Below, one piece after another: positions 23,793 to 32,586 of a stretch of DNA of 64,000 nt. Location of the stretch: NCBI GenBank assembly GCA_016711805.1, contig JADJSH010000003.1, positions 186,001 through 250,000 of the forward strand, in the 5' to 3' direction. This DNA is from Bacteroidota bacterium. GTDB lineage: Bacteria; Bacteroidota; Bacteroidia; B-17B0; Aurantibacillaceae. Both the position numbers and the translations under genes were made by a program. Each line of letters begins with the position of its first letter. The first letter of the stretch is position 1. Under the pieces are notes generated by a model. It did not search any database. It saw only the letters and a program-made list of their open reading frames with translations, and was not told where the DNA came from.

Positions 23793-25037
23793 TTATTCCT
23801 TCACAAATCGTGTTTTTTTAGAAGAATTAAAAGAAGACAATTCTATAAAATAAACACCGCTTCTTAAAGATTCAATATTGATAATATCGCTTTTGTTTCC
23901 TAATAAACAAAGGTTTCCAAGCACATCATAAATTTTATAAGAAGAGGTTGCATTAATGTATAATATATTCTGTGCTGGATTTGGAAAAACAGCCAATAAT
24001 TTCTGATTAGCAATAGAATGTAATCCCGATAAAAAAGTATCAAAAAATAATGTAGCAGAGTCTTTGCCACAAGCATTTGTCACCACATGAGAAACAGTAA
24101 ACATTTGATTGAGGGCAAAGGTATGAGTGGGATTAATGGAAGTGCTTGTGCCTCCGTCTCCAAAATACCACTGGTTGCTAAACAATGGGGAAGAACTATT
24201 AAATTGAAAATCAGCACCACCCAAATATGTTTTTGTAAAAGGAGCATAAGGCGTGTGTTTGCCAAGGTTCCAAATAGCTAAACTATCATTCACCACATCG
24301 TGTGCTATTTGTTGTAAGAAGCTTGCGTTAATTGAGGATACACCAGCGGTGTAAGTATTGCTCAAGACACTTTTATGAAATAAAGTTTCGTAAAACACAC
24401 AGGCAGTTAAATAGGAACCTTCTAACGAAGGATGACTTTGATCGGAACTATACAATTCTAATGTTGGATTTTGTGCAATGGATTTTCTCCAAGCTTCTCC
24501 TGCGGGAGCCATTATGGATTGAGTTGTATCGGCAAATAATTTATAAGAAGCCCTTAATCTGTTTTGCATACCTATATACGTGCATATTGGTGGATATGAG
24601 CCACAATTAGATGCGTCACCATACTTTCTGCCCCATGTTTCATAAAACACCGTCTCAGAGCAATTATTATTATTTTTAATTAAGCTATCTAATTTAATAG
24701 CATAGGGCAAAGTTTGTGCGGCTACTTGTCCCGGAGAAAAAGAAGGTTCCTGGCTTTGCGCTTGCAAAATAACACAATCCCACGCTTGAGCATTTATTTT
24801 TGCAAGACTGGTTGCATTATTAAAATGATTATTAAACGTATGGCCTCCAGGACAGTTACTATCAAACACTAATGTATCACCATTAGCCAAGGCAATGTCT
24901 TTTATCAATTGTGGTAAATTATTAACGTAAGTGTAACTGTTTCCTAAAAATAAAACTTTACGCTTTTGATGTGATTGTGCAAAAGAATGATGGATTAAAC
25001 TTAAAAAGAAGAGTATAAAAGATAGAGAACGAATCAT
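23793..25037 (-). CDS. secreted SGNH-hydrolase-like (DUF4886-like) protein with PKD-type domain and T9SS type A tail
   Basis: 414 residues. Signal peptide (SLSFILFFLSLIHHSFAQ), then an SGNH hydrolase fold: VLFLGNSYTYVNNLP contains the nucleophile-type serine of block I, VILQAQSQEP is the third block, and DQSHPSLEGSYL carries the Asp and His of the last block. The family includes esterases and carbohydrate deacetylases; the substrate here is unknown. A PKD-like segment (about 270-330, NQWYFGDGGTS) and a T9SS type A sorting domain follow. The gene is upstream of the propeller gene in the same direction with a 38-base gap, so they are probably cotranscribed. Confidence 0.85.
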   Translation of the reverse strand: MIRSLSFILFFLSLIHHSFAQSHQKRKVLFLGNSYTYVNNLPQLIKDIALANGDTLVFDSNCPGGHTFNNHFNNATSLAKINAQAWDCVILQAQSQEPSFSPGQVAAQTLPYAIKLDSLIKNNNNCSETVFYETWGRKYGDASNCGSYPPICTYIGMQNRLRASYKLFADTTQSIMAPAGEAWRKSIAQNPTLELYSSDQSHPSLEGSYLTACVFYETLFHKSVLSNTYTAGVSSINASFLQQIAHDVVNDSLAIWNLGKHTPYAPFTKTYLGGADFQFNSSSPLFSNQWYFGDGGTSTSINPTHTFALNQMFTVSHVVTNACGKDSATLFFDTFLSGLHSIANQKLLAVFPNPAQNILYINATSSYKIYDVLGNLCLLGNKSDIINIESLRSGVYFIELSSFNSSKKTRFVKE

Positions 25038-25245
25038 AACATTATTTTTTTACAAAAGTCTAAAAAAAAGTAAGGCAATAATTTTGTTTAACACATAATT
25101 ATAGGATTTCTAAAAATGGTTTAATCTTTAAATAGTACCAAAACTCTTGATTTTATTAATAATCACAAGAGTCTGCGTGTAAAATCACAAAAACAACCAA
25201 TGTAGGTAACCACTCATTTGTTGAGTTAATCTATAATTTCAAAGA

Positions 25246-25268
25246 GTAAAAAATCATGATTCTTTTAC
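25246..25268. promoter_or_regulatory. near-perfect palindrome upstream of the mfd promoter
   Basis: 23 bases centred on TCATGA, with arms GTAAAAAATCA and TGATTCTTTTAC pairing except at one position. It lies about 35 bases before the -7 box of mfd. It is a possible operator, but no partner protein is evident. Confidence 0.35.
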
Positions 25269-25301
25269 AAACATCGTCAGCTTTATACTAAAATAGTTTC
25301 T

Positions 25302-25309
25302 TATTTTTG
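25302..25309 (+). promoter_or_regulatory. TAnnTTTG promoter of mfd
   Basis: TATTTTTG ends 7 bases before the ATG at 25317, so the transcript would have almost no leader. Confidence 0.6.
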
Positions 25310-25316
25310 TGCCGCA

Positions 25317-28300
25317 ATGTGGTGGAACGGTAAGTTTTGGGGAGAGTTAAAACAAAAGCAAGCAAACCTTAATACAAATGTATTTATTTCGGGTTTGCGC
25401 GGGAGTTCTTTTGCCTTTTTGGTAAATGATTTATTTCAAAACACCTCTTCCAATTTTTTTATTGTTTGTAACGACAAAGAAAAAGCGGCTTACATCTTAA
25501 ATGATTTACAAGCGCTGCTTCCCGAAAAACATATTCATTATTTTCCGGAGAGTTATAAAGTTCCTTACAAAGAAGAAAAAACAAGCAATGCTTCTGTTCA
25601 AGAACGAGCAGAAACACTCAGTCAATTAAGCAAAGAAAATTACTCAGGCATTGTGGTTACTTATGCAGCAGCCTTGGCTGAGAAAGTAGCTTCTAAAACC
25701 AGTTTAAGTAAAAACACCTTAGTTATAAAAAAAGGCGATAAACTCAGCATTGATTTTATTCAAGAATTTTTATTGAGTTATGATTTTGAGTTGTGTGATT
25801 TTGTGGCAGAACCTGGTCAATATGCTATTCGTGGTGGAATTGTAGATGTATATTCTTTTGCGCACGAATTACCTTACCGTATCGAATTATTTGGTAACGA
25901 TGTAGATGCCATTAAAACCTTTGATCCAGCCACTCAGCTATCTAATCATAACTACGATTTTGTAACGATCATTCCTGATATACAATCCAATCAAGTGATT
26001 GAAGTTCGTCAGTCTATTTTTGATTACATTTCTGAAGATACGTTTATGTGTTTTGATGATGTGTTATTTTCGAAAGACACGATTGATAAATTATATGAAA
26101 AAACAGAAAAAGCTTTTTCTAATTTATCTGGAACGGTTGAACATTTGCCACCACATGAATTATATATCACAGGCGATGAGTTTATTTCTTTTATCAAACC
26201 ATTTCATTTTATTGAATATGGTGTTAATAAACATATCGCTTCTCAAGAAGTAGCGTTTAATCAAAGCAATCAACCGCAGTTCAATAAAAACTTTGACATG
26301 TTGATTAACGACCTGAAAGCTAATAAAGCCAAAGGATACAAGAACTACTTAACAACAGATAATACCAAACAAGCCGAGCGATTACATACCATCTTTAATG
26401 ATTTATTATCAAAAGAACATCGCACTGCAGATGGTTTAATTGAACATGTAAATATTAATATTCACGAAGGCTTTATTGACCATGATTTAAAAGTGGCTTG
26501 TTATACCGATCATCAAATTTTTGAACGGTATCATCGTTTTCATTTAAAGGAAACAAAATATAAAACAGCAGAATCGTTAACGCTTAAAGAAATTTTATCT
26601 CTTAATCCAGGAGACTTTGTGACTCACATCGACCATGGTATTGGGCGTTTTGGTGGCTTAGTAAAAATTAATGCTAACGGTAAAGAACAAGAGGCGGTGA
26701 AGTTGGTATATAAAGACAATGATTTCTTGTATGTGAGTATTCATAGCTTACACCGCATTAGTAAGTATACAGGCAAAGAAGGAAATGTTCCACGAATTGA
26801 TAAAATTGGGTCAACCACCTGGAGTACTTTAAAACAAAAAACGAAGAAAAACGTTAAGGAAGTTGCTTACGATTTAATTAAACTATACGCTAAACGTAAA
26901 GCACAACCAGGACACCGTTATCCTTTAGATAATTATTTGCAGCACGAATTAGAAGCTTCTTTTATATACGAAGATACGCCTGATCAAATAAAAGTAACAG
27001 TGGATGTAAAGCGTGATATGGAAAAACCACATCCAATGGATCGTTTGGTTTGTGGTGATGTTGGTTTCGGTAAAACAGAAATTGCTATTCGTGCAGCGTT
27101 TAAAGCGGTGTGTGATAGCAAGCAAGTGGCTATTTTAGTCCCGACAACTATTTTGGCCTATCAGCATTACAAAACATTTAAAGAGCGTTTAAAAGACTTG
27201 CCTTGTAATATCAGTTATATAAATCGTTTCCGTAGTGCGAAAGAAGTCAAGGAAATTATAGCTCAAACAACGGAGGGTAAAATTGATATTTTAATTGGTA
27301 CGCATAAAATTGTTGGTAAGGATATTAAGTTTAAAGATTTAGGATTATTGATCATTGACGAAGAACAAAAATTTGGAGTTGGTATCAAGGACAAACTCAA
27401 AACATTTAAAACAACGGTTGATACACTAACTTTAACAGCAACGCCAATTCCAAGAACCCTGCAATTCAGTTTAATGGGAGCTCGCGATTTATCGGTGATT
27501 TCAACACCTCCTGCAAATCGTTATCCAGTGCAAACCGAATTGATTTCGTTTAGTGAAGAAGCAATTAGAGATGCGATTTCTTATGAGTTAAGTCGTGGAG
27601 GACAAGTATATTTCGTGCATAATAAAGTACAAAGCATACAAGAAGTTGCTGGCATCATTCAACGTTTAGTTCCCGAAGCAAGAGTAGCAGTTGGGCACGG
27701 ACAAATGGATGGAGATAAACTAGAAGATGTGATGTTGAGTTTTATAGAAGGAGAATTTGATATTTTAGTTGCAACCACGATTATTGAATCTGGATTAGAC
27801 ATTAGTAATGCTAATACAATTATTATTAATGATTCTCAAAATTTTGGATTAAGTGATTTGCACCAAATGCGCGGCCGAGTGGGGCGAAGTAACAAAAAAG
27901 CATTCTGTTATTTATTAACGCCTCCGTTTATAAATTTAACTTCCGAAGCACGTAAACGGTTAACCGCTATTGTCGAATTTAGTGATTTAGGAAGCGGCTT
28001 TCAAATTGCGATGCGCGATTTAGATATCCGCGGTGCAGGAAATTTATTAGGAGGCGAACAAAGTGGCTTTATTAATGATATGGGTTTTGATACCTATATG
28101 AAAATATTAAACGAAGCCATTGAAGAGTTAAAACAAGAAGATTGGTATAAAGAGGTGGTGAATGAAGGAGAAGGAGCAAGTGCAGATAAATCAGTATTCT
28201 CTCGTCAGTTTGTAAAAGATACAGTTGTTGATACTGATTTGCAATTATTAATTCCTGATACATACGTCAGTAATTTAACCGAGCGTTTATTGCTGTATAG

Positions 28301-28688
28301 AGAATTAGATAATATTAGTAAAGAAGATGATTTAGCTTTATTTCAATCAAAATTGCGAGATCGTTTTGGACCATTACCGGTTGAGGTTTCTGAATTAATA
28401 AACGTTGTACGGATGCGTTGGGCAGCTATGAAATTAGGTTTCGAAAAAATTACCTTGAAGAATAATAAAATGATTTCTTATTTTTTAAGTAAACAGGATA
28501 GTGATTATTATAACTCTCCTATGTTTAAGGCTGTTTTATCTTACGCTCAAAAAACGCCAAAACAAACAGCATTAAAAGAACAAAATAGTAAACTTTGGCT
28601 CACTATCGAAAACATTAAAAGTGTAGATGAGGCCATTGTTGTGTTTGAAAAAATAGATAGTATGATTGTAAAGCCAGCAGAAATCTAA
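25317..28688 (+). CDS. mfd: transcription-repair coupling factor Mfd
   Basis: 1,123 residues, the normal length. Mfd is an ATP-driven translocase that removes RNA polymerase stalled at DNA damage and recruits UvrA. Visible parts: the N-terminal UvrB-like region (HYFPESYKVPYKEEKTSN, QYAIRGGIVDVYSF), the RNA-polymerase interaction (CarD-like) domain PGDFVTHIDHGIGRFGGL, and the helicase core with Walker A GDVGFGKTE (Lys586) and IDEEQKFGV. TATPIPRTLQFSLMGARDLSVI, the second RecA domain ATTIIESGLDISNANTIII and QMRGRVGRSNKKAFCYLL, and the C-terminal TRCF domain complete it. It is intact and alone in its transcription unit. Confidence 0.97.
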   Translation: MWWNGKFWGELKQKQANLNTNVFISGLRGSSFAFLVNDLFQNTSSNFFIVCNDKEKAAYILNDLQALLPEKHIHYFPESYKVPYKEEKTSNASVQERAETLSQLSKENYSGIVVTYAAALAEKVASKTSLSKNTLVIKKGDKLSIDFIQEFLLSYDFELCDFVAEPGQYAIRGGIVDVYSFAHELPYRIELFGNDVDAIKTFDPATQLSNHNYDFVTIIPDIQSNQVIEVRQSIFDYISEDTFMCFDDVLFSKDTIDKLYEKTEKAFSNLSGTVEHLPPHELYITGDEFISFIKPFHFIEYGVNKHIASQEVAFNQSNQPQFNKNFDMLINDLKANKAKGYKNYLTTDNTKQAERLHTIFNDLLSKEHRTADGLIEHVNINIHEGFIDHDLKVACYTDHQIFERYHRFHLKETKYKTAESLTLKEILSLNPGDFVTHIDHGIGRFGGLVKINANGKEQEAVKLVYKDNDFLYVSIHSLHRISKYTGKEGNVPRIDKIGSTTWSTLKQKTKKNVKEVAYDLIKLYAKRKAQPGHRYPLDNYLQHELEASFIYEDTPDQIKVTVDVKRDMEKPHPMDRLVCGDVGFGKTEIAIRAAFKAVCDSKQVAILVPTTILAYQHYKTFKERLKDLPCNISYINRFRSAKEVKEIIAQTTEGKIDILIGTHKIVGKDIKFKDLGLLIIDEEQKFGVGIKDKLKTFKTTVDTLTLTATPIPRTLQFSLMGARDLSVISTPPANRYPVQTELISFSEEAIRDAISYELSRGGQVYFVHNKVQSIQEVAGIIQRLVPEARVAVGHGQMDGDKLEDVMLSFIEGEFDILVATTIIESGLDISNANTIIINDSQNFGLSDLHQMRGRVGRSNKKAFCYLLTPPFINLTSEARKRLTAIVEFSDLGSGFQIAMRDLDIRGAGNLLGGEQSGFINDMGFDTYMKILNEAIEELKQEDWYKEVVNEGEGASADKSVFSRQFVKDTVVDTDLQLLIPDTYVSNLTERLLLYRELDNISKEDDLALFQSKLRDRFGPLPVEVSELINVVRMRWAAMKLGFEKITLKNNKMISYFLSKQDSDYYNSPMFKAVLSYAQKTPKQTALKEQNSKLWLTIENIKSVDEAIVVFEKIDSMIVKPAEI

Positions 28689-28737
28689 ATTTAATCGAAT
28701 CAAATAATTTCTTATCTTTATTATAAATAACGTAATC

Positions 28738-29156
28738 ATGGTAAATTCATTGAATATAAAAAACGCTCTATTAATTGCATTAATTTCAACAAGTATTATA
28801 GCTTGTAACAAAAGGAAGAAACTCCTGAACCAGAACCTGTTAATGAAACGCCAACAGTAACTTGTTTTAACTCTCAAAATAACGGAACATACCATGGTAG
28901 TGGCATCACAACCTTAGAGCCTTTTATATCAGGAACATTGACCGTTACGCGTACAAGCTGTCAAGTGGTTAACTTAAATTTAACCACAGATTCTGCAGGA
29001 CAGGTAATTACTCAGGCCTCACAACTAACTTTAAACTCTAGTGGTGGTTATGATGGTAAGCAAACCAATAACAATAATATTAGCCTCACATTTGGAAGTT
29101 CTTTATCTGTTAACGCTATTGGTTCATTTACTTTTACTGGAATAAAACAACCATAG
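28738..29156 (+). pseudogene. small lipoprotein gene broken by a one-base frameshift
   Basis: The first frame starts at the ATG at 28738 with a lipoprotein signal peptide (LLIALISTSIIACNK; lipobox IIAC) and stops early at 28857-28859. The second frame carries the rest: KEETPEPEPVNETPTVTCFN, a glycine/threonine/asparagine-rich domain with two further cysteines, ending SFTFTGIKQP at 29156. Adding one A to the run at 28810-28813 joins them as ACNKKEETPEPEP, a typical charged linker after a lipobox. The intact product would be about 140 residues. It is a real mutation, a phase-variable site or a sequencing error. The function is unknown. Confidence 0.75.
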
Positions 29157-29179
29157 TAATTTAGTATTCATATTATAAC

Positions 29180-29218
29180 AAAAAACGCCCGCTCTATTTA
29201 ATAGAGCGGGCGTTTTGT
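29180..29218. terminator. bidirectional intrinsic terminator
   Basis: AAAACGCCCGCTCTATT-TA-AATAGAGCGGGCGTTTT: a perfect 17-bp stem between the convergent lipoprotein gene and the 447-aa T9SS gene. Confidence 0.85.
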
Positions 29219-29234
29219 TTTTAAGTATTGTAAA

Positions 29235-30578
29235 TTATTCTACGATCATTTTTTTAGTTGTTACTACACCATCTACATTTAAAGAGTAGTAGTAAACACC
29301 AGCAGCATAAGCGCCTAAATTTACAGCGTGAACTCCAGTAGTTGTTTCTACTTTTTCAGTTGAAATAACACGACCCATAATATCAGTTACAGTAAATAAT
29401 GCAGAATTAACATCTTTTGCTAATTGGTATTTTACCGTTGAACCATTAGAAAAAGGGTTAGGCATATTTTGACCTAAAGTAATTCCGTTTGAGTTATCTA
29501 AATTTTTAACTGAAGTAACAACAGTTGATGTGTGGATAGAAAAATCAATCATGAAAGCAGAAGCTAATCTAATTCTCATACCAGGAAAAGCACCAGCCAA
29601 TCCATATCTTTCTCTTTTAAAAGTAAAAATAGAATGGTTTTTACCCTCTGCTAAATCATCAAAATAATCGTTCCCCGCTGAAGGTGTCGAAGGCGTATTT
29701 TGGCTATAAATTCTTGCTACCATACCATTAACGGTTTGTGGAGTAATACCAGAACCAGGGTTATAACAGATGGAACCTACAGGAATACCAGGTTGTCCAG
29801 AGATAAATGAAGCAGATGCACTAACAATATTATTTGCAGGAATTAATTGACCAGCAGCACCATTTACTACGATTGGAATATAACCTTCAGTATTAAATAA
29901 TAATGAATCTGCATCTGTTAAAACGTGTCTAATAACAATTTTATTGGCTGCAGGAGCTGTTAAAAACTGTTTACTTCCTTGCACAGTGTTTACGCCAGCA
30001 CCAGAATTAAATTTTGGTCCACACATCGTTCCATAGTAAGAATATGGCGCAGCTAATGAATATTTAGAATATACACTTGTGTTTGATGTATCACCCCAAA
30101 CCACTTCAATTAGTAATGTGTCATTAAAAGCTGTTTTTCTTTGGTAAAAACCACCAACCCATACAGTATCTAAATAATAAGATTCTGTAGCAGTTAATAA
30201 TGGTAGAAAGTTTACTTGATCGTAAATAATACTTTTTGGGTCAAAATTCATCCCAAATTTGTGAGTATTGATGTATGTATCGGTTGTAAAAGACGTTTTT
30301 AATGTAGAGTCACAGTTTGTGCCTGTCACATATAAACCAACCTTAGTACCAGTAGCGCCGCCGCCAATTTCTGAATTTTGTACGCCATTCATGGTGCATA
30401 ATGCATAACCTGGATCAAAACGACCAGACATACCTGCCGCCGTTACTTTTAGAGATGATTTTGAAGGAATTTTTTTTGATGTAGGAATAAACCCATTTGG
30501 ATTTTCCATCGTTTGGCTTTGCGCCATCAACGTTGTGCCTGTTGCCAGAGCAAAAATTAGCGAGTAAATTTTTTTCAT
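29235..30578 (-). CDS. secreted protein with T9SS type A sorting domain (447 aa)
   Basis: Signal peptide IYSLIFALATGTTLMAQ, an N-terminal linker rich in Lys/Ser/Pro, then a large beta-rich region without a family I recognise. The last 75 or so residues are a type A sorting domain: LGQNMPNPFSNGSTVKYQLA ... GVYYYSLNVDGVVTTKKMIVE. The next gene upstream has the same layout and a closely related tail, so the two are paralogues. Each has its own terminator and promoter. Function unknown; probably cell-surface attached. Confidence 0.85.
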   Translation of the reverse strand: MKKIYSLIFALATGTTLMAQSQTMENPNGFIPTSKKIPSKSSLKVTAAGMSGRFDPGYALCTMNGVQNSEIGGGATGTKVGLYVTGTNCDSTLKTSFTTDTYINTHKFGMNFDPKSIIYDQVNFLPLLTATESYYLDTVWVGGFYQRKTAFNDTLLIEVVWGDTSNTSVYSKYSLAAPYSYYGTMCGPKFNSGAGVNTVQGSKQFLTAPAANKIVIRHVLTDADSLLFNTEGYIPIVVNGAAGQLIPANNIVSASASFISGQPGIPVGSICYNPGSGITPQTVNGMVARIYSQNTPSTPSAGNDYFDDLAEGKNHSIFTFKRERYGLAGAFPGMRIRLASAFMIDFSIHTSTVVTSVKNLDNSNGITLGQNMPNPFSNGSTVKYQLAKDVNSALFTVTDIMGRVISTEKVETTTGVHAVNLGAYAAGVYYYSLNVDGVVTTKKMIVE

Positions 30579-30606
30579 GTTATTATGAGTTTAAGTAGTT
30601 ATATAA

Positions 30607-30614
30607 CAAATATA
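30607..30614 (-). promoter_or_regulatory. TAnnTTTG promoter of the 447-aa T9SS gene
   Basis: Minus-strand TATATTTG, 28 bases before the start codon. Confidence 0.6.
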
Positions 30615-30633
30615 GTAAACCTGAACGATGAAA

Positions 30634-30671
30634 ACAAAAAAGCCGCCCTATATTTTAGGGCGGCTTTTTGT
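30634..30671 (-). terminator. intrinsic terminator of the 422-aa T9SS gene
   Basis: AAAAAGCCGCCCTA-TATTT-TAGGGCGGCTTTTT, a 14-bp stem 20 bases after the stop codon on the minus strand. Confidence 0.85.
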
Positions 30672-30688
30672 TAAATAATTAGTTAAAA

Positions 30689-31957
30689 TTATTCTACAAT
30701 CATTTTTTTAGTTAATGTTTTGCCATCAACGTTTAATGAATAGAAGTATAATCCATTAGATAATGAACCTAATTTAATGCTGTGTTTACCAGCAGTAGTA
30801 GGAGTTTTTTCAGTTGAAATAACTTTTCCAGTTACATCAGTAATAGTAAATACTGAAGAAGTAGCATTTTTAGCTAATTCAAAATCTACAGTAGATGCTC
30901 CAGAGAAAGGGTTAGGTGAGTTTTGCGCTAAAGCAAAACCTTTTTCTTCTAATTCCTTAACACCCGTAACGTTTACAGTTAATCTGTATCCAATATCATG
31001 ACTTTCCCAGCCAAACGGAGTTGTGTATGCATAAGTAGGTAAATAAAAACCATTCCATCCTTGAGTATTTTGGTTATATCTCACAGATTTGTGCATAATG
31101 TATGACATGTTCATGTCAGATGTTGGATCGCTAGGGATTCCCCAAGGGGTTGGATCTGTACCAGCTCCACCACCATCACCATTTTGCTCAGCAGAAATGA
31201 TCCAGAAAACGTTTTTAGTGCTTCCGTATAGAGTATCTGTAATATTCCAAGTATAACCTGGTTTAAATGAAACAACAGCTCCAATTTTTTTAGAATTTGT
31301 TTGAGGTGCAATACCACTCGTAGCTGCTTTAATTTGTTTGTAAACACCACCAGAGCAAGTATCATTAATAGTTAAAGGAATAGAAATTCTTTTTAACTTA
31401 GGTACAGATGGTTTTAAAGTTAAAGCAGGATAGTTGAATTCAATATCTTGGTAAATAGTAGTTGCCAAATCCCAATCTAAAGCGTGGTTTTCTCCAATAA
31501 TCTCAATAATTAATGAATCTGTAATAGCGTTTGAAGTGTTACGCTCATATAAATAACCTACAGAAACAGAATCAATTGTATAAGTTGCAAATTTATCTGT
31601 AATAATGTTTTGGTAAGCCATAAAACTTGGATCCATGTAATTAGCAGCTTTATGAATGTATTGATAAACAGGCACGTTACCAGTTGCAAAACCTAAAATG
31701 ATAGTTGAGTCTGGGAAAACAGGCATGATATCATAAGCAGGAGTTCCAGGAGTAACAAACTCTAAGAAATCAATTTGGTTAAACCAAGCAGAACCGTTTG
31801 AGTTAGTCGTTTTTTGAATTGCAGAGTTACCACGTGGGTGATTTACCACTTTATTGTGAGCAACTTTAGGTGTTGATGGTGTTAAGCTTGTTCTTTGAGT
31901 TTGAGCCGTAGCTAAAACAGAAAACAAAACCATCGAAGAAAGTAAAAGTTTTTTCAT
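30689..31957 (-). CDS. secreted protein with T9SS type A sorting domain (422 aa)
   Basis: Signal peptide LLLSSMVLFSVLATAQ, a beta-rich body without recognisable domains, and a type A sorting domain (ALAQNSPNPFSGASTVDFELA ... GLYFYSLNVDGKTLTKKMIVE). Its tail shares VFTITDVTGKVISTEK-like and SLNVDGxxxTKKMIVE segments with the downstream paralogue. The body of both proteins has a segment with SDSLIIE/NDTLLIEV, suggesting common ancestry beyond the tail. Function unknown. Confidence 0.85.
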   Translation of the reverse strand: MKKLLLSSMVLFSVLATAQTQRTSLTPSTPKVAHNKVVNHPRGNSAIQKTTNSNGSAWFNQIDFLEFVTPGTPAYDIMPVFPDSTIILGFATGNVPVYQYIHKAANYMDPSFMAYQNIITDKFATYTIDSVSVGYLYERNTSNAITDSLIIEIIGENHALDWDLATTIYQDIEFNYPALTLKPSVPKLKRISIPLTINDTCSGGVYKQIKAATSGIAPQTNSKKIGAVVSFKPGYTWNITDTLYGSTKNVFWIISAEQNGDGGGAGTDPTPWGIPSDPTSDMNMSYIMHKSVRYNQNTQGWNGFYLPTYAYTTPFGWESHDIGYRLTVNVTGVKELEEKGFALAQNSPNPFSGASTVDFELAKNATSSVFTITDVTGKVISTEKTPTTAGKHSIKLGSLSNGLYFYSLNVDGKTLTKKMIVE

Positions 31958-31990
31958 GATTATAGTTTTTATAAGTTAGTTAATACTTCT

Positions 31991-31998
31991 CAAAGTTA
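31991..31998 (-). promoter_or_regulatory. TAnnTTTG promoter of the 422-aa T9SS gene
   Basis: Minus-strand TAACTTTG, 33 bases before the start codon. Confidence 0.55.
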
Positions 31999-32096
31999 AA
32001 ACAATTATAGTTTATAACCAAGTTAATTAACATTAAAATAGCCATTAAGTCAATCAAATCTGCCATAATTTACTATGTAAAATCATATAACTCCTT

Positions 32097-32104
32097 TATA
32101 TTTG
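32097..32104 (+). promoter_or_regulatory. TAnnTTTG promoter of the thioesterase gene
   Basis: TATATTTG ends 4 bases before the ATG at 32109, so the mRNA is probably leaderless. Confidence 0.6.
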
Positions 32105-32108
32105 AAAC

Positions 32109-32531
32109 ATGTTAAAAAATACGATAGAACATGCTATTAAATTTAGTGAAGTCGATTCTTTAAGAGTGGTATGGCATGGGCATTATGTTCGTTATTTTGA
32201 AGATGGAAGAGAAGCCTTTGGTAAACAATATGGTTTAGGATATCTTGATATATTTGAGCAAGGGCAATTAGCGGTTCCTTTAGTTGATTTGCAAGTAAAT
32301 TTTAAAAGGGTTTTAGAGTACGGCGATAGCGTTAGAATTGAAACCACGTTGATTGATACGCCAGCCGCTAAATTAATTTTTGAATATAAAGTGATAAGTG
32401 TTAAACATGGTTTTATAGCCTGTACAGGAAGAAGTACTCAAGTATTTATGGCGCCAGCAACTAAGGAATTATATATTACTGTTCCCCCATTTATGGAAGC
32501 TTGGAAGAAAAAATGGGGATTAACCTCTTAA
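32109..32531 (+). CDS. acyl-CoA/ACP thioesterase, hotdog fold (YbgC/4HBT-like)
   Basis: 140 residues with the 4-hydroxybenzoyl-CoA thioesterase pattern: KFSEVDSLRVVWHGHYVRYFEDGREAF. The aspartate of EVDSLRVVWHGHY corresponds to the usual catalytic position, and the long helix follows. The central beta strands (LVDLQVNFKRVLEYGDSVRIET) are typical. It is followed by LolA-like, lipoprotein and FabZ-like genes. Thioesterases of this type occur in aryl-polyene/flexirubin and other lipid clusters of Bacteroidota, which suggests an acyl-ACP or aryl-acyl substrate. That is inference. Confidence 0.85.
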   Translation: MLKNTIEHAIKFSEVDSLRVVWHGHYVRYFEDGREAFGKQYGLGYLDIFEQGQLAVPLVDLQVNFKRVLEYGDSVRIETTLIDTPAAKLIFEYKVISVKHGFIACTGRSTQVFMAPATKELYITVPPFMEAWKKKWGLTS

Positions 32532-32574
32532 TGTTTCTTAACATAACGGCACATTTTTTTCGGCAACTATTTTT

Positions 32575-32582
32575 TACTTTTG
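32575..32582 (+). promoter_or_regulatory. TAnnTTTG promoter of the LolA-like gene
   Basis: TACTTTTG ends 4 bases before the ATG at 32587; again a probable leaderless transcript. Confidence 0.6.
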
Positions 32583-32586
32583 CGTC

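Noticed and set aside
28572..28895. 107-codon minus-strand ORF at the end of mfd
   Set aside because: It is antisense to the mfd 3' end and to the frameshifted lipoprotein gene, which has a clear signal peptide and domain sequence on the plus strand.
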